A DNA stretch of 64,000 nucleotides from Flavobacteriales bacterium UBA2669 (GTDB lineage: Bacteria > Bacteroidota > Bacteroidia > Flavobacteriales_E > Vicingaceae): positions 211,146-275,145 of the forward strand of contig DEMN01000013.1 of assembly GCA_002359215.1 (NCBI GenBank), written 5' to 3'. Shown in pieces: positions 52,301-60,070 of the stretch. Both the position numbers and the translations under genes were made by a program. Each line of letters opens with the position of its first letter. Within the stretch, counting starts at the first letter, position 1. The notes beneath the pieces were generated by a model that searched no databases, had not been told where the DNA came from, and saw nothing but the letters and a program-made list of their open reading frames with translations.

Positions 52301-52651
52301 ATTATTTTCACCTGTACCCACCCAAATTGCATTTTCATTATTTGGATCTATGGTTACACAAGCTATAGAATAAGCACCCTGACTATCAAAAATGGGATTA
52401 AAAGTAGTTCCTGCATTATCCGTTTTCCAAACTCCACCGGAAGCTACTGCAACATAATATTGAGAAAAATTATTTGGATTAACAGCAATATCAGCAATTC
52501 TACCTGAAGTAAGAGCTGGACCTACATTTCTGAACTTAAAAGCATCAAACAGTGCAGGTTTTAATTCAGTTGAAGTATTTTTTTGAGCAATAACATTAAT
52601 TGAAAACAATGTTATTACAGTAATTAATAAGGTTTTAAATTTATTTTGCAT
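49385..52651 (-). CDS. Exported VPS10/sortilin-type beta-propeller protein
   Basis: A 1088-residue exported protein. The signal peptide is residues 1-22 (LLITVITLFSINVIAQ). Residues about 35-740 form a large propeller with many Asp-box (BNR) motifs such as YGDGIYFSADGGKSWKNMG, GVYKTTDGGKTWERV, GIHKTTDGGKTWEKV and LKSEDAGKSWKSI. The opening FRNVGPALTSGRIADIAVNP is typical of the family often labelled glycosyl hydrolase or sortilin-like. A C-terminal beta domain (about 860-950, YRYTTTTPIKLKEIKPDRYGSF) and helical region (about 960-1070) follow. There is no T9SS sorting domain at the end (TPGRNSEWKEE), so it probably stays periplasmic or is outer-membrane associated. Enzyme activity is unproven. 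It starts 2 bases after the thioesterase gene. Confidence 0.82.
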   Translation of the reverse strand: MQNKFKTLLITVITLFSINVIAQKNTSTELKPALFDAFKFRNVGPALTSGRIADIAVNPNNFSQYYVAVASGGVWKTDNAGTTFNPIFDSQGAYSIACVTIDPNNENAIWVGTGENNNQRSVAYGDGIYFSADGGKSWKNMGLKTSEHIGNIIVHPKNSSIVYVAVYGPLWKEGGERGVYKTTDGGKTWERVLFISDDTGISEIVMDPRNPDVLYAAAHQRRRHVFTYVGGGPESGIHKTTDGGKTWEKVNKGLPKEDIGRIGLAISPANPEFIYAIVEAANDKNGGFYRSNNRGASWEKRGDYSTSGNYYQEIICDPKNPEKVYAMDTWLHHTEDGGKTFKKTGEKHKHVDNHCIWINPNNTNHFLIGTDGGIYETWDGGTTYQYKTNLPVTQFYKVTVDNTLPFYYIYGGTQDNNSIGGPSNTTNHAGIVNSDWFITNGGDGFESQVDPVDPNIVYSQAQYGWLVRYEKNSGEKVPIQPFPKQGQPAYRWNWDAPLLISPHEHKRLYFAANKLFKSNDRGNSWEEVSGDLTRQLDRNKMKVMGKVWSMDAVMKNKSTTIYGNIVALDESPLKEGLLYVGTDDGLIQVSENGGNSWEKYEKFADVPEMTYVNMLKASKHNQKTVYAVFNNHKRGDFTPYLLKSEDAGKSWKSITGNLPKSGAVYSLAEDHKNPDLLFAGTEFGVFVTLNGGEKWFQLKSGVPTIAIRDMEIQERENDLVLGSFGRGFFVLDNYAPLRELADKELLKKKAHLFDIKKGLMYIPSQPLGGRDKASQGESYFTAENKPLGAVITYYFSDTLKTAKEKRKALEKKNTDDYYPSFDEIRKEATEEKPYFLFVIKDASGSEVQKITSEAKAGINKVVWNYRYTTTTPIKLKEIKPDRYGSFDVGQLALPGTYSVTMYLDDNGKVTQLAEPKSFEIDLLNNNSLAAADKKALLVFQKEVAELRRSVQGTGKLMGEVKDRLAHIKKAIQTFPSVDVSLLEEVQKIQAELEKVSIMLYGDNTIAKYEFETYPSIMDRIETVVYGLWNSTSAPTTTSKDNITIAKNEYEPVLTMVQQSVKKIEALEKKLAITPSPYTPGRNSEWKEE

Positions 52652-52653
52652 GC

Positions 52654-53100
52654 TTATATGTTTTTAAAAGATAGAAATTCAAAAATATCACTTTTTTCGG
52701 CAGGGTAAGCATTAAATGTCCCTAAAGCTTTTGCTACCAATTCATCATTTTGATTATAAATTTCTCCTGAAGCAGATAAAATTCTTTTACCTTGAAAATC
52801 AACTTTACCAATACCTTTTAACACATCACCAAGAAAAGCAGGTTGGTAATAATTAATTTTAAACTCTACTGTTGAAACCAATCTTTTATCTTTAACAACT
52901 GCTGTTAATGCAGCAACTCCAAGCACTCCATCCATCATGGCAGCTATCATACCGCCATGAATAGTAGTTTTTGTGGCTAAATGCTTCTCCAACACTTCCA
53001 TTTCATACAGTATATTTCCCGGGCTTTTAATGGTTAATTTCATTCCATTATCTCTTCCAAATTGATTTACTTTATGATAAATAGCAATTAAATCTTCCAT
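52654..53100 (-). CDS. Hotdog-fold thioesterase, PaaI-like
   Basis: A 148-residue hotdog-fold protein of the PaaI/YbgC-type acyl-CoA thioesterase group. The active-site helix region is KTTIHGGMIAAMMDGVLGVAAL (about residues 45-66), with the HGG motif and an aspartate in the catalytic position. Later strands are VEFKINYYQPAFLGDVLKGIGKVDFQGKRI and ASGEIYNQNDELVAKALGTFNAY. The natural thioester is unknown. It is 2 bases upstream of the giant propeller gene on the same strand, so the two are co-transcribed although no common role is obvious. Confidence 0.85.
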   Translation of the reverse strand: MEDLIAIYHKVNQFGRDNGMKLTIKSPGNILYEMEVLEKHLATKTTIHGGMIAAMMDGVLGVAALTAVVKDKRLVSTVEFKINYYQPAFLGDVLKGIGKVDFQGKRILSASGEIYNQNDELVAKALGTFNAYPAEKSDIFEFLSFKNI

Positions 53101-53209
53101 TTCTGTTCATTAAGTTTTTTTAAATTATTAATTTTAAACAATTCAAAATTCAGGAAAAATATTTCTTTATTTTGTAATTACAGAAACAAATCAATAAAAC
53201 TAACAGATT

Positions 53210-54061
53210 ATGTATAACAAATTGAATTTATTAATACTACTTATCGCAACTACTTTGTTTTTTTCATGTAATAATGACGAACTTGAAAATCGTATTGATG
53301 ACCTCCAACAAGATAGTTTAAATGCAATAAATGAATTAAATGGAAAAGAAGAAGAAATTCTTACTTACATTTCTTCATTAAATGAAATTCAAGAAAATTT
53401 GGTAGAAATAAAAGAGAGAGAGAAGTTAATGACAACTCGTTTTGACAAAGGAAATGAAGTTACGCCTAACATGAAAGAACAAATTCTTGAAGATATCAAC
53501 CTTATTAATGGTTTGTTACAAGAGAATAAAGATAAAATGGCAGCGCTTTCAAGCAGATTAAAAAAATCTAACTTAAAAATTGCTGAGTTAGAAAAAATGA
53601 TAGAAATGTTGGCTACCCAAGTACAAGAAAAAGATGCTCAGATTGCTGATTTACAGACAAAATTAGCTCAGGCTAACGAACAAATTAAAGTACTTTTTGA
53701 AGAATATAATTTAAGATTAGAAGAACTTGGTGAGCAAGAAGATTTATTAAATACTGCTTACTACTGTTTTGGAACTTCTAAAGAGTTATTGGCAAATGGT
53801 GTTATAACTAAGGAAGGTGGTTTTATTGGTATTGGAAAAACACAAAAATTGGCTGATGAATTTAATAAAAAATACTTTACCCAAGTTGATATTACTGTAA
53901 CTAACGAAATTGCTTTAGCAGCTACAAAAGCAAAGGTGGTTACCAATCATCCTTCTAGCTCTTACGAAATTAAAGGCGAAAAAACTGCTGATAGAATTAT
54001 TATTAAAGACCCAGAAGCTTTTTGGTCAGCTTCTAAATATTTGGTAGTTATTGTTGATTAA
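53210..54061 (+). CDS. Coiled-coil lipoprotein
   Basis: A 283-residue lipoprotein with lipobox LFFSC (lipidated Cys20). Residues about 22-185 are almost continuous coiled coil (ELENRIDDLQQDSLNAINELNGKEEEI; KIAELEKMIEMLATQVQEKDAQIADLQTKLAQANEQIKVL). The last 100 residues form a small beta-rich domain: TAYYCFGTSKELLANGVITKEGGFIGIGKTQKLAD, then FWSASKYLVVIV. Comparable proteins are widespread in Flavobacteriia, with unknown function. The coiled coil could span part of the periplasm. It converges on the TIGR02757 gene with a 4-base overlap. Confidence 0.78.
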   Translation: MYNKLNLLILLIATTLFFSCNNDELENRIDDLQQDSLNAINELNGKEEEILTYISSLNEIQENLVEIKEREKLMTTRFDKGNEVTPNMKEQILEDINLINGLLQENKDKMAALSSRLKKSNLKIAELEKMIEMLATQVQEKDAQIADLQTKLAQANEQIKVLFEEYNLRLEELGEQEDLLNTAYYCFGTSKELLANGVITKEGGFIGIGKTQKLADEFNKKYFTQVDITVTNEIALAATKAKVVTNHPSSSYEIKGEKTADRIIIKDPEAFWSASKYLVVIVD

Positions 54062-54813
54062 AATCCTTCAAAAATACCTAAGCCAAACAAGCTGAAATCG
54101 TATTTTACAGGGTCATTCTTATCAAAATTTCTTAACTGATTGGTAAGCTCTTCTACTGCTTGCCAATCATTTTGTTTTCTATTAAGCAATCCTAATTTTC
54201 TAGCAACATTTCCAGAATGCACATCTAGTGGACACATTAAGTATTTCGGTTCAATGGTATTCCAAATTCCAAAATCTACACCTTGTTTATCTTTTCTACA
54301 CATCCATCTTAAAAACATATTAATTCTTTTAGCAGAAGATTTTTTTAAGGGGTCTGCAACATGTTTTTCGGTTCTTTTAGGATGTTCTATCTCAAAAAAT
54401 ACTTTTTTAAAATGATGTATGGATTTTTTCATATCGGCAGAATGCAAAGCAAAAACATTTTCTAATCCACCATGCTTAGTATAAATATGTTGCAACGATT
54501 GTATGAAAAATGTTAAATCAGTAGAATTAAAAGTTCTATGTACAAATTTATTTAGTCTCTTTAAATCATTTTCAGAATGATTCATCACAAAATCATAAGG
54601 AGCTAAATCCATTAATTCAACCATTTTTTTACCGTTAGTAATAATGCTTTTTCTTTGTCCCCAAGCAATTGTTGCCACCAAAAACCCGGCAATTTCAATA
54701 TCTTCTTTTTTATCAAACAAATGTGGTATGGATATTGGGTCTGATGCTATAAATTCTAATTGATTGAACTGATTGTACTTTTCTTCTAATAAATTGTAAA
54801 TTTCCTGATTCAT
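54058..54813 (-). CDS. TIGR02757 family protein (DUF2400)
   Basis: A 251-residue protein matching the TIGR02757/DUF2400 family of Bacteroidota and some other bacteria. Recognisable parts are ASDPISIPHLFDKKEDIEIAGFLVATIAWGQRKSI, MFLRWMCRKDKQGVDFGIW and PKYLMCPLDVHSGNVARKLGLL. The C-terminal segment ends DPVKYDFSLFGLGIFE. The C-terminal region recalls helix-hairpin-helix DNA glycosylases, but I know of no experimental function. It is a single gene, overlapping the convergent lipoprotein by 4 bases. Confidence 0.9.
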   Translation of the reverse strand: MNQEIYNLLEEKYNQFNQLEFIASDPISIPHLFDKKEDIEIAGFLVATIAWGQRKSIITNGKKMVELMDLAPYDFVMNHSENDLKRLNKFVHRTFNSTDLTFFIQSLQHIYTKHGGLENVFALHSADMKKSIHHFKKVFFEIEHPKRTEKHVADPLKKSSAKRINMFLRWMCRKDKQGVDFGIWNTIEPKYLMCPLDVHSGNVARKLGLLNRKQNDWQAVEELTNQLRNFDKNDPVKYDFSLFGLGIFEGF

Positions 54814-54861
54814 TTGGTGCTATTTTCGCTTATTTTACTACTTTTAATTTTTTATTATTGA

Positions 54862-55590
54862 ATGATTCGATTTGTAAACATACTATTATTTGTGTTAAGC
54901 ATTAGCTTAAGTGGAGAGGTATTTTCTCAATCTAACAAAGAAAAAAAACTTGCTAAAGATTCTTTAATCGAGTTAATTCATAACGATTCTTTAATGCTTT
55001 ATTTAAAAAATAAAAACGGTTATAACACGCAAGAAGATACCAGTTTTAAAGTTTTTGAAACAGTTGCTCCTAATGGAAGTATCGCTCAAATGACTATAAT
55101 AGATGGTGATACGGTTTATCTATTTACATTGGAAGATTTTAAAGTTGTAGAACTAAGTTCTTATGGTGATGTGGAAAAAGATAAACAACTAAGAAGATTA
55201 AAATATCATGTTACCAAAGTGTATCCATACGCTAAAATTGCAGTTGATAAGTTTAATCAATATAGTGCAGAAATAGAAAGTGTAAAATCAAAAAGTAAAA
55301 AGAGAAAACTATTAAAACAAAGAGAGCAAGAGTTGAAAGAAGAGTTTACAGAAGTAATTAAAAAACTAACGGTTACCCAAGGTAGAATATTAGTAAAATT
55401 AATTGATAGAGGTACAGGAGAATCTACTTATGACATTATTAAGGAAATGCGAGGTGGTTTTAAAGCATTTATATACCAAGGTGTTGCAAAGTTATATTCA
55501 GGAGATTTAAAGTCAAGATACAACCCTAAAAATAACGAAGAAGACGAAATGATTGAACGAATTGTACAAAGTATTGAAGCCGGACAATAA
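54862..55590 (+). CDS. DUF4294 family exported protein
   Basis: A 242-residue protein with a signal peptide (residues 1-22, ILLFVLSISLSGEVFSQ). It contains the DUF4294 domain (about 75-225): MTIIDGDTVYLFTLEDFKVVELSSYGDVEKDKQLRRLKYHVTKVYPYAKIA, then LTVTQGRILVKLIDRGTGESTYDIIKEMRGGFKAFIYQGVAKLY. The family is nearly confined to Bacteroidota and has no known function. A basic stretch (KSKSKKRKLLKQREQ) lies in the middle. It is divergent from the TIGR02757 gene, with 48 bases between starts, and this pairing is often seen in the phylum. Confidence 0.88.
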   Translation: MIRFVNILLFVLSISLSGEVFSQSNKEKKLAKDSLIELIHNDSLMLYLKNKNGYNTQEDTSFKVFETVAPNGSIAQMTIIDGDTVYLFTLEDFKVVELSSYGDVEKDKQLRRLKYHVTKVYPYAKIAVDKFNQYSAEIESVKSKSKKRKLLKQREQELKEEFTEVIKKLTVTQGRILVKLIDRGTGESTYDIIKEMRGGFKAFIYQGVAKLYSGDLKSRYNPKNNEEDEMIERIVQSIEAGQ

Positions 55591-55591
55591 A

Positions 55592-55975
55592 TTAAACTCC
55601 GATAATGTTATGTAAGTCGTTAATTTGGCTCTCCCAAAGCATTTTAGCTTCATCTACTTCATCTTCATACGCAAAATCAGTAATAATAAGAGCTACTTCT
55701 TTTGTAAGTTCATCAATTTCTATTCTTAATTCTATATAAGCTTCATCATCCTCTTCTTCCAACCATCTAAATCTAATACATTTTCCTTTAATTTTAGAAA
55801 TTACTTTTGCCTGCTCTTCTGATCCATCCCAAGAAAAAGTGAAAATACCATCTTTAAGATTAACGTCTTCCGCAAACCATTCTGCCATAGCACTTGGTGT
55901 TGAAATATAATTATAAAGCATTTTTGGAGATACTTTTATAATAAATTCCTGTTCAAACATTATTTTCTCACTCAT
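55592..55975 (-). CDS. START-like (SRPBCC-fold) domain protein
   Basis: A 127-residue helix-grip-fold protein: MFEQEFIIKVSPKMLYNYISTPSAMAEWFAEDVNLKDGIFTFSWDGSEEQAKVISK, then a C-terminal helix (VDEAKMLWESQINDLHNIIG) that closes the hydrophobic cavity. It is like AHSA1/START-like proteins that bind small hydrophobic ligands or Hsp90-type partners; the ligand is unknown. It is very acidic. It converges on the DUF4294 gene with 1 base between the stops. Confidence 0.82.
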   Translation of the reverse strand: MSEKIMFEQEFIIKVSPKMLYNYISTPSAMAEWFAEDVNLKDGIFTFSWDGSEEQAKVISKIKGKCIRFRWLEEEDDEAYIELRIEIDELTKEVALIITDFAYEDEVDEAKMLWESQINDLHNIIGV

Positions 55976-56084
55976 TTCTTATTGATTTTAAACCATCTCG
56001 CAATATAAGAAAAATTTTATTTTTAATTAGAAAAATATTTTTGAAAAAAAAAGATTTTAATAGCTTCTAAAAAAACAAAACTAT

Positions 56085-56092
56085 TATATTTG
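56085..56092 (+). promoter_or_regulatory. -7 box of the tRNA-Met gene
   Basis: TATATTTG at 56085-56092, 12 bases before the tRNA, matches TAnnTTTG. The T-rich -33 area has no clear TTG. Confidence 0.5.
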
Positions 56093-56104
56093 CAGCCACA
56101 TTTT

Positions 56105-56178
56105 GGCGAGGTAGCTCAGTTGGTTAGAGCGCCGGATTCATAACCCGGAGGTCGAGAGTTCAAATCTCTCTCTCGCTA
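56105..56178 (+). tRNA. tRNA-Met (anticodon CAU, elongator type)
   Basis: A 74-base cloverleaf. The acceptor stem is GGCGAGG / TCTCGCT with G-U pairs at both ends, the discriminator is A, and CCA is not encoded. The D arm is GCTC-AGTTGGTTA-GAGC. The anticodon loop is TTCATAA with anticodon CAT, on a stem CCGGA/CCCGG that has an A-C mismatch next to the loop. The T arm is GAGAG-TTCAAAT-CTCTC. It lacks the three G-C pairs below the loop that mark initiator tRNA, so it is elongator Met. A tRNA-Ile2 with lysidine at C34 would look alike and cannot be excluded. Confidence 0.9.
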
Positions 56179-56183
56179 CAAAC

Positions 56184-56222
56184 AAAAAAGCTCGAACTAT
56201 GGAAATAGTTCGAGCTTTTTTT
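56184..56222. terminator. Bidirectional intrinsic terminator
   Basis: A 17-base-pair stem (56184-56200 with 56205-56221; core GCTCGAACTAT / ATAGTTCGAGC) closes a GGAA loop and is flanked by A- and T-runs. It lies 5 bases after the tRNA and 15 bases beyond the stop of the convergent subtilase gene, and can serve both. Confidence 0.9.
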
Positions 56223-56237
56223 GTGGCAATTATTTAG

Positions 56238-59200
56238 TTATTGCTTTACAAACTTAAGTGTTTGCGTTGCTCCTTCTTTGTTTAATTTAATAAAATAAAC
56301 ACCTGAAGATAGTTCACTAATATTAATTAATTTTTGATTGTTGTTTGAAGTGCTACTGTAATTTACAATAGCTTTTCCAGTAATATCAGTAATAGATAAA
56401 TCAACTCCTTCATTATTAATAATTCCATCAATAATAAGATTATTTTGAGCAGGATTCGGGTAAATACTAATATTTCCAAACACATTTTCATTAATACCAA
56501 CCGTTTGAGTAATAGAAATATCATCTATTGCTAAATCACTTTCCCAGTTATTTCCTGTAACTCCTCTAAACCTAACATTAATAACGTTGCCAACAAAAGC
56601 ATTTAAAGAAACTGTTTGTGTTAACCAACTAGTTCCTTTATTACCTACTAGTGGTGTCATAACATTAGAAGTCCATGTTCCGTTAGAATAAACATCAATC
56701 ATTAAAGCTCCCATAGAAATACCATTCATGTTGTATGCAAATGATAATGTAGGGTTGTTTGTACCAACTAAGTCAATACATGGTGTAATCAAATTAGCAG
56801 ATTTATTAGAACAAACAGGAGCTCCTGAAGCCTCTAAGTACATATATTTACCTAAAGATGTTCCAGGATTATAATCCATTGATGGACCTGTTCCAGATGA
56901 AGGAGTAGCACCTCTATTAGTTCTCCAATCAATGTCATCCTCAACACCATTTGTCAGGTTTATGAAATCGTTATTGGTATTACAAACTTCTATTTCACAA
57001 TCAGAAGCAGTTGAACAAAGGGTGAATGTTTCAAAATCTTCACTCCAAGGTAATGTTTTTGGAGCTGCTGTATTATAATTAAATTGTATGCTTACAGAAT
57101 CATTTAAACTATTTCCATCTCCTGTAATATCCGACCAAATTAATAAACTGTTATTTCCTGATATTGGAGAAGGAGATGTAGTAAAAGTATAGCTAACTGT
57201 AGCCCCTGGTGAAACTGGTCCAGTAATATTTTCTGAAACTGTTGCTCCACCATTTAATTTATAATGAACAGGTATATTTGATAATGAATTTAAGCCTTCA
57301 TTTTTCACATCAACTTCTAATACAAAAGAAGATGTCATACATGCTAATATTGACTGGTTATCTTGTGGTGTTGGATTAGAAATATTAACATCAACAGGAA
57401 TAGGACAGGCAAATGTTCCCGGTAGTTTTTGAATAGCTACAGCTCTTTCTCCACGAGCATCATCAGGGCCTAAAGCTCTAACACTTAACCAAACAGTGTC
57501 CGTAGATTGAACAGCTAGCACTATATTAGTTGTCGTGCTAACACCTACTGAGTCCATATATTTATTTCCTAACATATGTACTTCATAACCAGTAGCTCCA
57601 GGAACTGCATTCCAAGTAAAGTTTAAAGAATCAGGACAAGCCCATCCGACATTTAGGTTGTTTGGTGTTCCTATAATTGAAAATACTTGATCAGATTCAT
57701 CACTGTTGGCTCCTCTTGTAACTCTTACCTTTGCTAACCCTGAAAGTGTATTAGGTACTGACCAGTTAAAATGTCTTAAAGTACTTGGGTAATTCATGTT
57801 AATTGGAGACCAACTAACACCATTGTCAATAGAATATTCAATAGCAAAATTTCCGCTATTACCAAAAGCATCCCAACGAATAGTTTCGGTTGTTCCAGGT
57901 GCGAAGCCTTCGCCTCCTATTGGATAGGTAACTACCACTTCATCTGTAACAAATTCATAAACTATATAATATTCTTGTGGTCCTTGAGGAATAGCAAAAC
58001 CATTAACATTAATAGTGTATGTTCCTACCGTAGGATTATCAATAGTAACTTGTTCCATATTATTTAAATCATCTATTCCTCTAGTAGCAAGAGCATCTAG
58101 ACTAGTTACTGTTGGCGTAGGATCTAATACCCATGGATTAAATGTTGTTGTTGAAGGGTCAACTACTTGCATATTAATATCATTTACTAATGCTTTTGTT
58201 GCTGTTGTAGAACCTTCATAATCTGTCCAAAGAATCATAATTCTTACTTGAACAGTATTTGCAGGAACAGTAATTTGGTGAGTATTATTACCACCTTGAG
58301 AAATGGTAGATGATAAATAATTATTGTTACTCAAAAGTTCATAAGCTCTTCTTGCATTAATTCTTCCCCAACCATGTTTAAAATCCGGACCTGCATTACC
58401 TAAATCATCTGCTGTATTTAAAACTGCTGCTTTCATTAAAGCATTATCAGGGTTGTTTCCACTGTTTAAAGTTTTGTAAGCATGGTATAACTGAGTAAAA
58501 ACACCCGCAACTCCCGGACAAGCCATTGATGTTCCACTTATAGTTTGATAAGAATTTACATCCATCGTTGAAAAGACACTTGTTCCTACTGCACAAACAT
58601 CTGGTTTTATTCTACCATCTTCTGCAGGACCTCTACTACTTGAACCGGATAATCCATCAATATAACTTAAATTACCAACAGCAACTACATTTTTACCTGC
58701 TTTGTGTCCACCTGTAAGGTTTCCCCAACCTGCTCCGGCTCCGTAACTACAATCTGAAGTACCGCTATTTCCTGCCGAAAACACATGGATTAATGCCGGT
58801 AAAGTTCTACTTTGCTGATCTAACTGCCTAGCTAATGTAGTATAACCGGCATTACAACCATTACTATAACTTTTTGAAGTAATTACTACATCTTCATTAT
58901 TATATAATGTAGGAACATCATTATAATTATTGTTAGAAGAACTATAAACTAATAAATCTGCTCCAAAAGCCATTCCTTTCCCTTTAGGGTCAAGGTTTCC
59001 TGCTCCCATTATGGTTCCTGAAACATGATCTCCATGATTTCCACCATCAGTAGTAACTCTTTGGTCTATTCTTCCTTGATAATCTATATGTGGACCAATA
59101 ATACCATCATCTTGCATCATCACAGTCATTCCCGAGCCATCAAAATTTAATCCTCCAACATAATTGGTTGCAATAGTATTACTTCTATGACTAGTTCTAG

Positions 59201-59837
59201 CTCTAAAATTTTCAGGTTCTTGTGGTTCATCTAATTGTTCAAAATAATAAAATTCAGGTTGAGAATAAACCACTTCAACTTTATTAAGTGGGATTCTAAA
59301 CCTTATGATGTTGGCATCATTACTCATAGTAATTTCTGCACCTAAACTTTTTAATTTACTTTCAGCAGTAGTTTTAGCTACAGTCGGAAAATACATGGTA
59401 TTTAATTCAATTTGATCTATTCCAAACAGTGTCCACTCAGGATAATTTTTTTCATCTAACAATCTTGTGAGTTTAAACTGAGTTGAAATAGATAATACGC
59501 TAACTACTTTATAAGAACTTAATACATTTAAATCAGTATTCTTATTAATTGCTGCATAAAAAGAAAAATCAGGTAAATAATCTAATAGTGTTATTCCATT
59601 TGTTGCTAAAATTTCTTTCTGAGCTTGAGTAGGAATTTCTGCAAACTGAATGATTCTATAATAATTATCTCCTACTAGTTCATTTGCAAAAAAAGTACTT
59701 TCAGATAGATTAGTTCTTTTGGGTATGAAATTCCCCGACTTAAAATATATTGTTTTAGTTTCTTGTGAAAAAGAACTAAAAAACGATAACATTATAACTA
59801 TAAGTAAAATATTTTTAACAGAATAAAAGTGTTTCAT
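56238..59837 (-). CDS. Subtilisin-like protease with T9SS type A sorting domain
   Basis: A 1199-residue exported serine protease (family S8). Signal peptide: residues 1-24 (ending FFSSFSQ). A propeptide-like region covers about 25-215. The catalytic triad is Asp243 (MMQDDGIIG), His268 (GNHGDHVSGT) and Ser437 (GTSMACPGVAG), with the oxyanion-hole asparagine in VFSAGNSGTSD. Then come a P-domain-like beta region, a fibronectin-type region near 690-790, a CARDB-like repeat (about 800-890), and a MAM-like region with SLGKYMYLEASG. The last about 75 residues are a type A T9SS signal (ISIYPNPAQNNLIIDG ... SGVYFIKLNKEGATQTLKFVKQ). It is probably a surface or released protease for nutrient proteins, matured by PorU. 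A terminator follows. Confidence 0.93.
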   Translation of the reverse strand: MKHFYSVKNILLIVIMLSFFSSFSQETKTIYFKSGNFIPKRTNLSESTFFANELVGDNYYRIIQFAEIPTQAQKEILATNGITLLDYLPDFSFYAAINKNTDLNVLSSYKVVSVLSISTQFKLTRLLDEKNYPEWTLFGIDQIELNTMYFPTVAKTTAESKLKSLGAEITMSNDANIIRFRIPLNKVEVVYSQPEFYYFEQLDEPQEPENFRARTSHRSNTIATNYVGGLNFDGSGMTVMMQDDGIIGPHIDYQGRIDQRVTTDGGNHGDHVSGTIMGAGNLDPKGKGMAFGADLLVYSSSNNNYNDVPTLYNNEDVVITSKSYSNGCNAGYTTLARQLDQQSRTLPALIHVFSAGNSGTSDCSYGAGAGWGNLTGGHKAGKNVVAVGNLSYIDGLSGSSSRGPAEDGRIKPDVCAVGTSVFSTMDVNSYQTISGTSMACPGVAGVFTQLYHAYKTLNSGNNPDNALMKAAVLNTADDLGNAGPDFKHGWGRINARRAYELLSNNNYLSSTISQGGNNTHQITVPANTVQVRIMILWTDYEGSTTATKALVNDINMQVVDPSTTTFNPWVLDPTPTVTSLDALATRGIDDLNNMEQVTIDNPTVGTYTINVNGFAIPQGPQEYYIVYEFVTDEVVVTYPIGGEGFAPGTTETIRWDAFGNSGNFAIEYSIDNGVSWSPINMNYPSTLRHFNWSVPNTLSGLAKVRVTRGANSDESDQVFSIIGTPNNLNVGWACPDSLNFTWNAVPGATGYEVHMLGNKYMDSVGVSTTTNIVLAVQSTDTVWLSVRALGPDDARGERAVAIQKLPGTFACPIPVDVNISNPTPQDNQSILACMTSSFVLEVDVKNEGLNSLSNIPVHYKLNGGATVSENITGPVSPGATVSYTFTTSPSPISGNNSLLIWSDITGDGNSLNDSVSIQFNYNTAAPKTLPWSEDFETFTLCSTASDCEIEVCNTNNDFINLTNGVEDDIDWRTNRGATPSSGTGPSMDYNPGTSLGKYMYLEASGAPVCSNKSANLITPCIDLVGTNNPTLSFAYNMNGISMGALMIDVYSNGTWTSNVMTPLVGNKGTSWLTQTVSLNAFVGNVINVRFRGVTGNNWESDLAIDDISITQTVGINENVFGNISIYPNPAQNNLIIDGIINNEGVDLSITDITGKAIVNYSSTSNNNQKLINISELSSGVYFIKLNKEGATQTLKFVKQ

Positions 59838-60036
59838 ATGTCTAAGTTTGATTAAAATTTATATTTAGAAAGGTTAAATTTATAAAATAATTTTAACTAT
59901 TATAACTTTTTAGATAAATTAAAAAAGAATTAAATTGGTATCCTACTCAAAATAAGAAACGAAAACAAAGTAAATAATAAACTTCCTTACTTATTATAAG
60001 TTATTAACAAAAGGAAGGTATTTTTTAATATTCAAC

Positions 60037-60044
60037 TAATTTTG
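60037..60044 (+). promoter_or_regulatory. -7 box of the transketolase operon
   Basis: TAATTTTG at 60037-60044, 26 bases before the ATG at 60071. No good -33 TTG is visible. Confidence 0.4.
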
Positions 60045-60070
60045 AATCGAATTTTAAACCCTTTTAAATT

